Source: Candidatus Woesearchaeota archaeon
Lineage (GTDB): Archaea; Nanobdellota; Nanobdellia; Woesearchaeales; DSVV01
Assembly (NCBI GenBank): GCA_018661705.1
Contig: JABJHR010000014.1
Span: 94,380-158,379 of the forward strand
Direction: 5' to 3'
Length of the DNA stretch: 64,000 bases
Made by a program: the position numbers and the translations under genes. Every line of letters begins with the position of its first letter. Position 1 is the stretch's first letter. This document shows, one piece after another, positions 63,207-64,000 of this stretch. The notes beneath the pieces were generated by a model that worked only from the letters and a program-made list of their open reading frames with translations, ran no database searches and was not told the origin of the DNA.

Positions 63207-63623
63207 ATGGCAGACCCAACACTATTAACAACTTTTTACAGTTTTACCTTAGCTATAATAATATTTCTAGCAACCAAATTTTTGGATCATAATGAAAAAA
63301 TAAGAGAATTTTTAGCTTCAAATTTTGATAAATGGGAGAAAGATAAAGAAACTTATGAAAACCTTAAAGATGGCATTTATGGTCAAATTTGGATGATGAT
63401 TCCAATACTATTCGCTATCTTCCTCAATCTTTATTTACTTGTGGATACTGTTTTTGAAAATTGGAAATCAATAGGTTGGAAAAATTATGTTTTAATAATA
63501 TTTATCTTCATTAGTATATTACTAATCTTCGCACAACCAATAATAAATAACATTGTTACAGTACATGCAGGTTATGAAGGGAATCCTGAAAAATATATGA
63601 ATTTTGGTAAAAAGAAAAGATAA
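63207..63623 (+). CDS. Small membrane protein paired with the Mrr-like nuclease
   Basis: A 138-residue protein with three likely transmembrane segments (FYSFTLAIIIFLATKF, IWMMIPILFAIFLNLYLLV, VLIIFIFISILLIFA). The loop after the first is acidic/basic. The ATG is one base after the nuclease stop, so the two are coupled. Membrane partners of nucleases occur in defence systems, but no known pair fits; function unknown. Confidence 0.7.
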   Translation: MADPTLLTTFYSFTLAIIIFLATKFLDHNEKIREFLASNFDKWEKDKETYENLKDGIYGQIWMMIPILFAIFLNLYLLVDTVFENWKSIGWKNYVLIIFIFISILLIFAQPIINNIVTVHAGYEGNPEKYMNFGKKKR

Positions 63624-63691
63624 GAACTCCCCCCAGTCCTACGGACAGTTACACTCGCTACGCTCGAATTGATTGGAACTTAAACACAACT

Positions 63692-63728
63692 CTAAAATTT
63701 TCCTTCGGAACGTTGCACTAAATTTTAG
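63692..63728. other. Hairpin at right cassette edge
   Basis: CTAAAATTT (63692-63700) pairs with AAATTTTAG (63720-63728) and encloses a TTCC-TTC-GGAA hairpin. It sits just outside the terminal inverted repeat. Confidence 0.55.
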
Positions 63729-63751
63729 GTCTTCCCTTTGGTCAGACGAAC

Positions 63752-63852
63752 TTAACAGCGATTAAGAGATTCCGAAGTCTTGCAGACTTCTCCATCCAAA
63801 TTCGGTTTTGTGGGTTGCCTCAAAACCGAACTTCTCTTAATCGCGATGTTAA
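63752..63852. ncRNA. Three-helix intergenic element
   Basis: CGATTAAGAGA pairs with TCTCTTAATCG, extended by TTAACA/TGTTAA. Two hairpins lie inside: GAAGTCT-TGC-AGACTTC and TTCGGTTTTG with CAAAACCGAA (10 bp). The rest of the 377-base right end shows no gene, only short ACTTCG-like repeats. Could be a structured RNA or mobile-element end. Confidence 0.5.
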
Positions 63853-64000
63853 ATACAATCTTTTGTTACCTCTAACGAGGCTGGTGCCGTAAATAATAAA
63901 AATGCTATTGCCTTCGTTTATACGTCTAAAAACGGAAAGAAAACCAATTACTTCGTAACTGGATATAACATTGTATAAACAGTTCACTTCGTTCTCCCAA

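Larger units (their letters stand above)
61161..63688 (+). mobile_element. Inverted-repeat-bounded Mrr/membrane cassette
   Basis: TGTGTTTAAGTTC (61161-61173) is the exact inverse of GAACTTAAACACA (63676-63688). Inside these, GGGGGGAGTTC (61202-61212) matches GAACTCCCCCC (63624-63634), and a 15-base direct repeat ACACTCGCTACGCTC occurs at 61229-61243 and 63651-63665. Together they enclose exactly two genes. No transposase lies inside; xerA is adjacent. The boundary is by sequence, the mobility an inference. Confidence 0.55.

Noticed and set aside
61229..63665. Direct repeat ACACTCGCTACGCTC as a CRISPR or transposon target duplication
   Set aside because: Only two copies, and each lies inside the inverted repeats instead of flanking the cassette.

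Overview
The window is 64 kb of a very AT-rich archaeal chromosome. Archaeal markers visible in the sequence are an archaeal-type 16S-tRNA-23S operon, intron-containing tRNAs, Rpo11 (RpoL), ribosomal protein L15e, aIF6, XerA-type recombinase, TrmB and Bat-type regulators, and TATA boxes about 25-33 bases before many start codons (leaderless transcripts). Other genes start behind GGTG or GGAG Shine-Dalgarno sites. The divergent 16S, compact genes, missing linked 5S and several bacterial-type genes suggest a DPANN archaeon, probably Woesearchaeota/Pacearchaeota-like. The lineage is inferred, not computed.

Layout. 1-4.5 kb: an unknown partial gene, an MTAP/PNP-type phosphorylase and a large helical-repeat protein. 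4.6-8.0 kb: mvaK1-mvaD-mvaK2, a Gram-positive-like lower mevalonate cluster. 8.0-11.1 kb: rpoL, an HDAC-family hydrolase, a secreted protein and a METTL5-like methyltransferase. 11.4-16.2 kb: the rRNA operon, followed by a 23S-IVP-type four-helix-bundle gene. 16.9-29.2 kb: MscS, a methyltransferase, Rad50, secreted and unknown proteins, a radical SAM/cNMP-binding pair, a ROK kinase and a PGI/PMI. 29.5-36 kb: L15e, two-intron tRNA-Arg, small proteins, a large structured intergenic element, an amidohydrolase and a TrmB with four sensor domains. 36-39.5 kb: unknown envelope or exported proteins, one with a Tat signal. 39.6-45.2 kb: an AbrB-PhoU regulator, a glycosidase-like protein, an alpha/beta hydrolase, two glycosyltransferases and a bacterial-type adenylate kinase. 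45.3-49.2 kb: RHH/PIN genes, a RecB/Cas4-like nuclease, an internally duplicated protein and a Bat-type HTH. 49.3-55.5 kb: tRNA-His and an unusual operon (unknown, Asp/Glu racemase, VanX-like dipeptidase, CCA-enzyme/phosphorylase fusion, TIM barrel) followed by an HD hydrolase. 55.7-61 kb: prepilin peptidase, a degenerate cis-prenyltransferase, aIF6, ScpA, a wHTH protein and XerA. 61.1-63.7 kb: a two-gene Mrr-like nuclease plus membrane protein cassette enclosed by inverted repeats, then a hairpin-rich right end.

The most unusual signals lie between the genes. (1) Four copies of a foldable repeat share an A/C-rich outer arm, a GGC-A-CAGACG stem and two variable inner hairpins. Their helices are conserved while the sequence changes. 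(2) At least six intergenic arrays of 7- or 9-base words run purine-rich in one arm and pyrimidine-rich in the other. (3) A third structured element lies at 32.5 kb, and a three-helix element lies at 63.8 kb. The best candidates for undescribed protein systems are the racemase/dipeptidase/CCA-fusion operon and the inverted-repeat-bounded Mrr/membrane cassette beside xerA.
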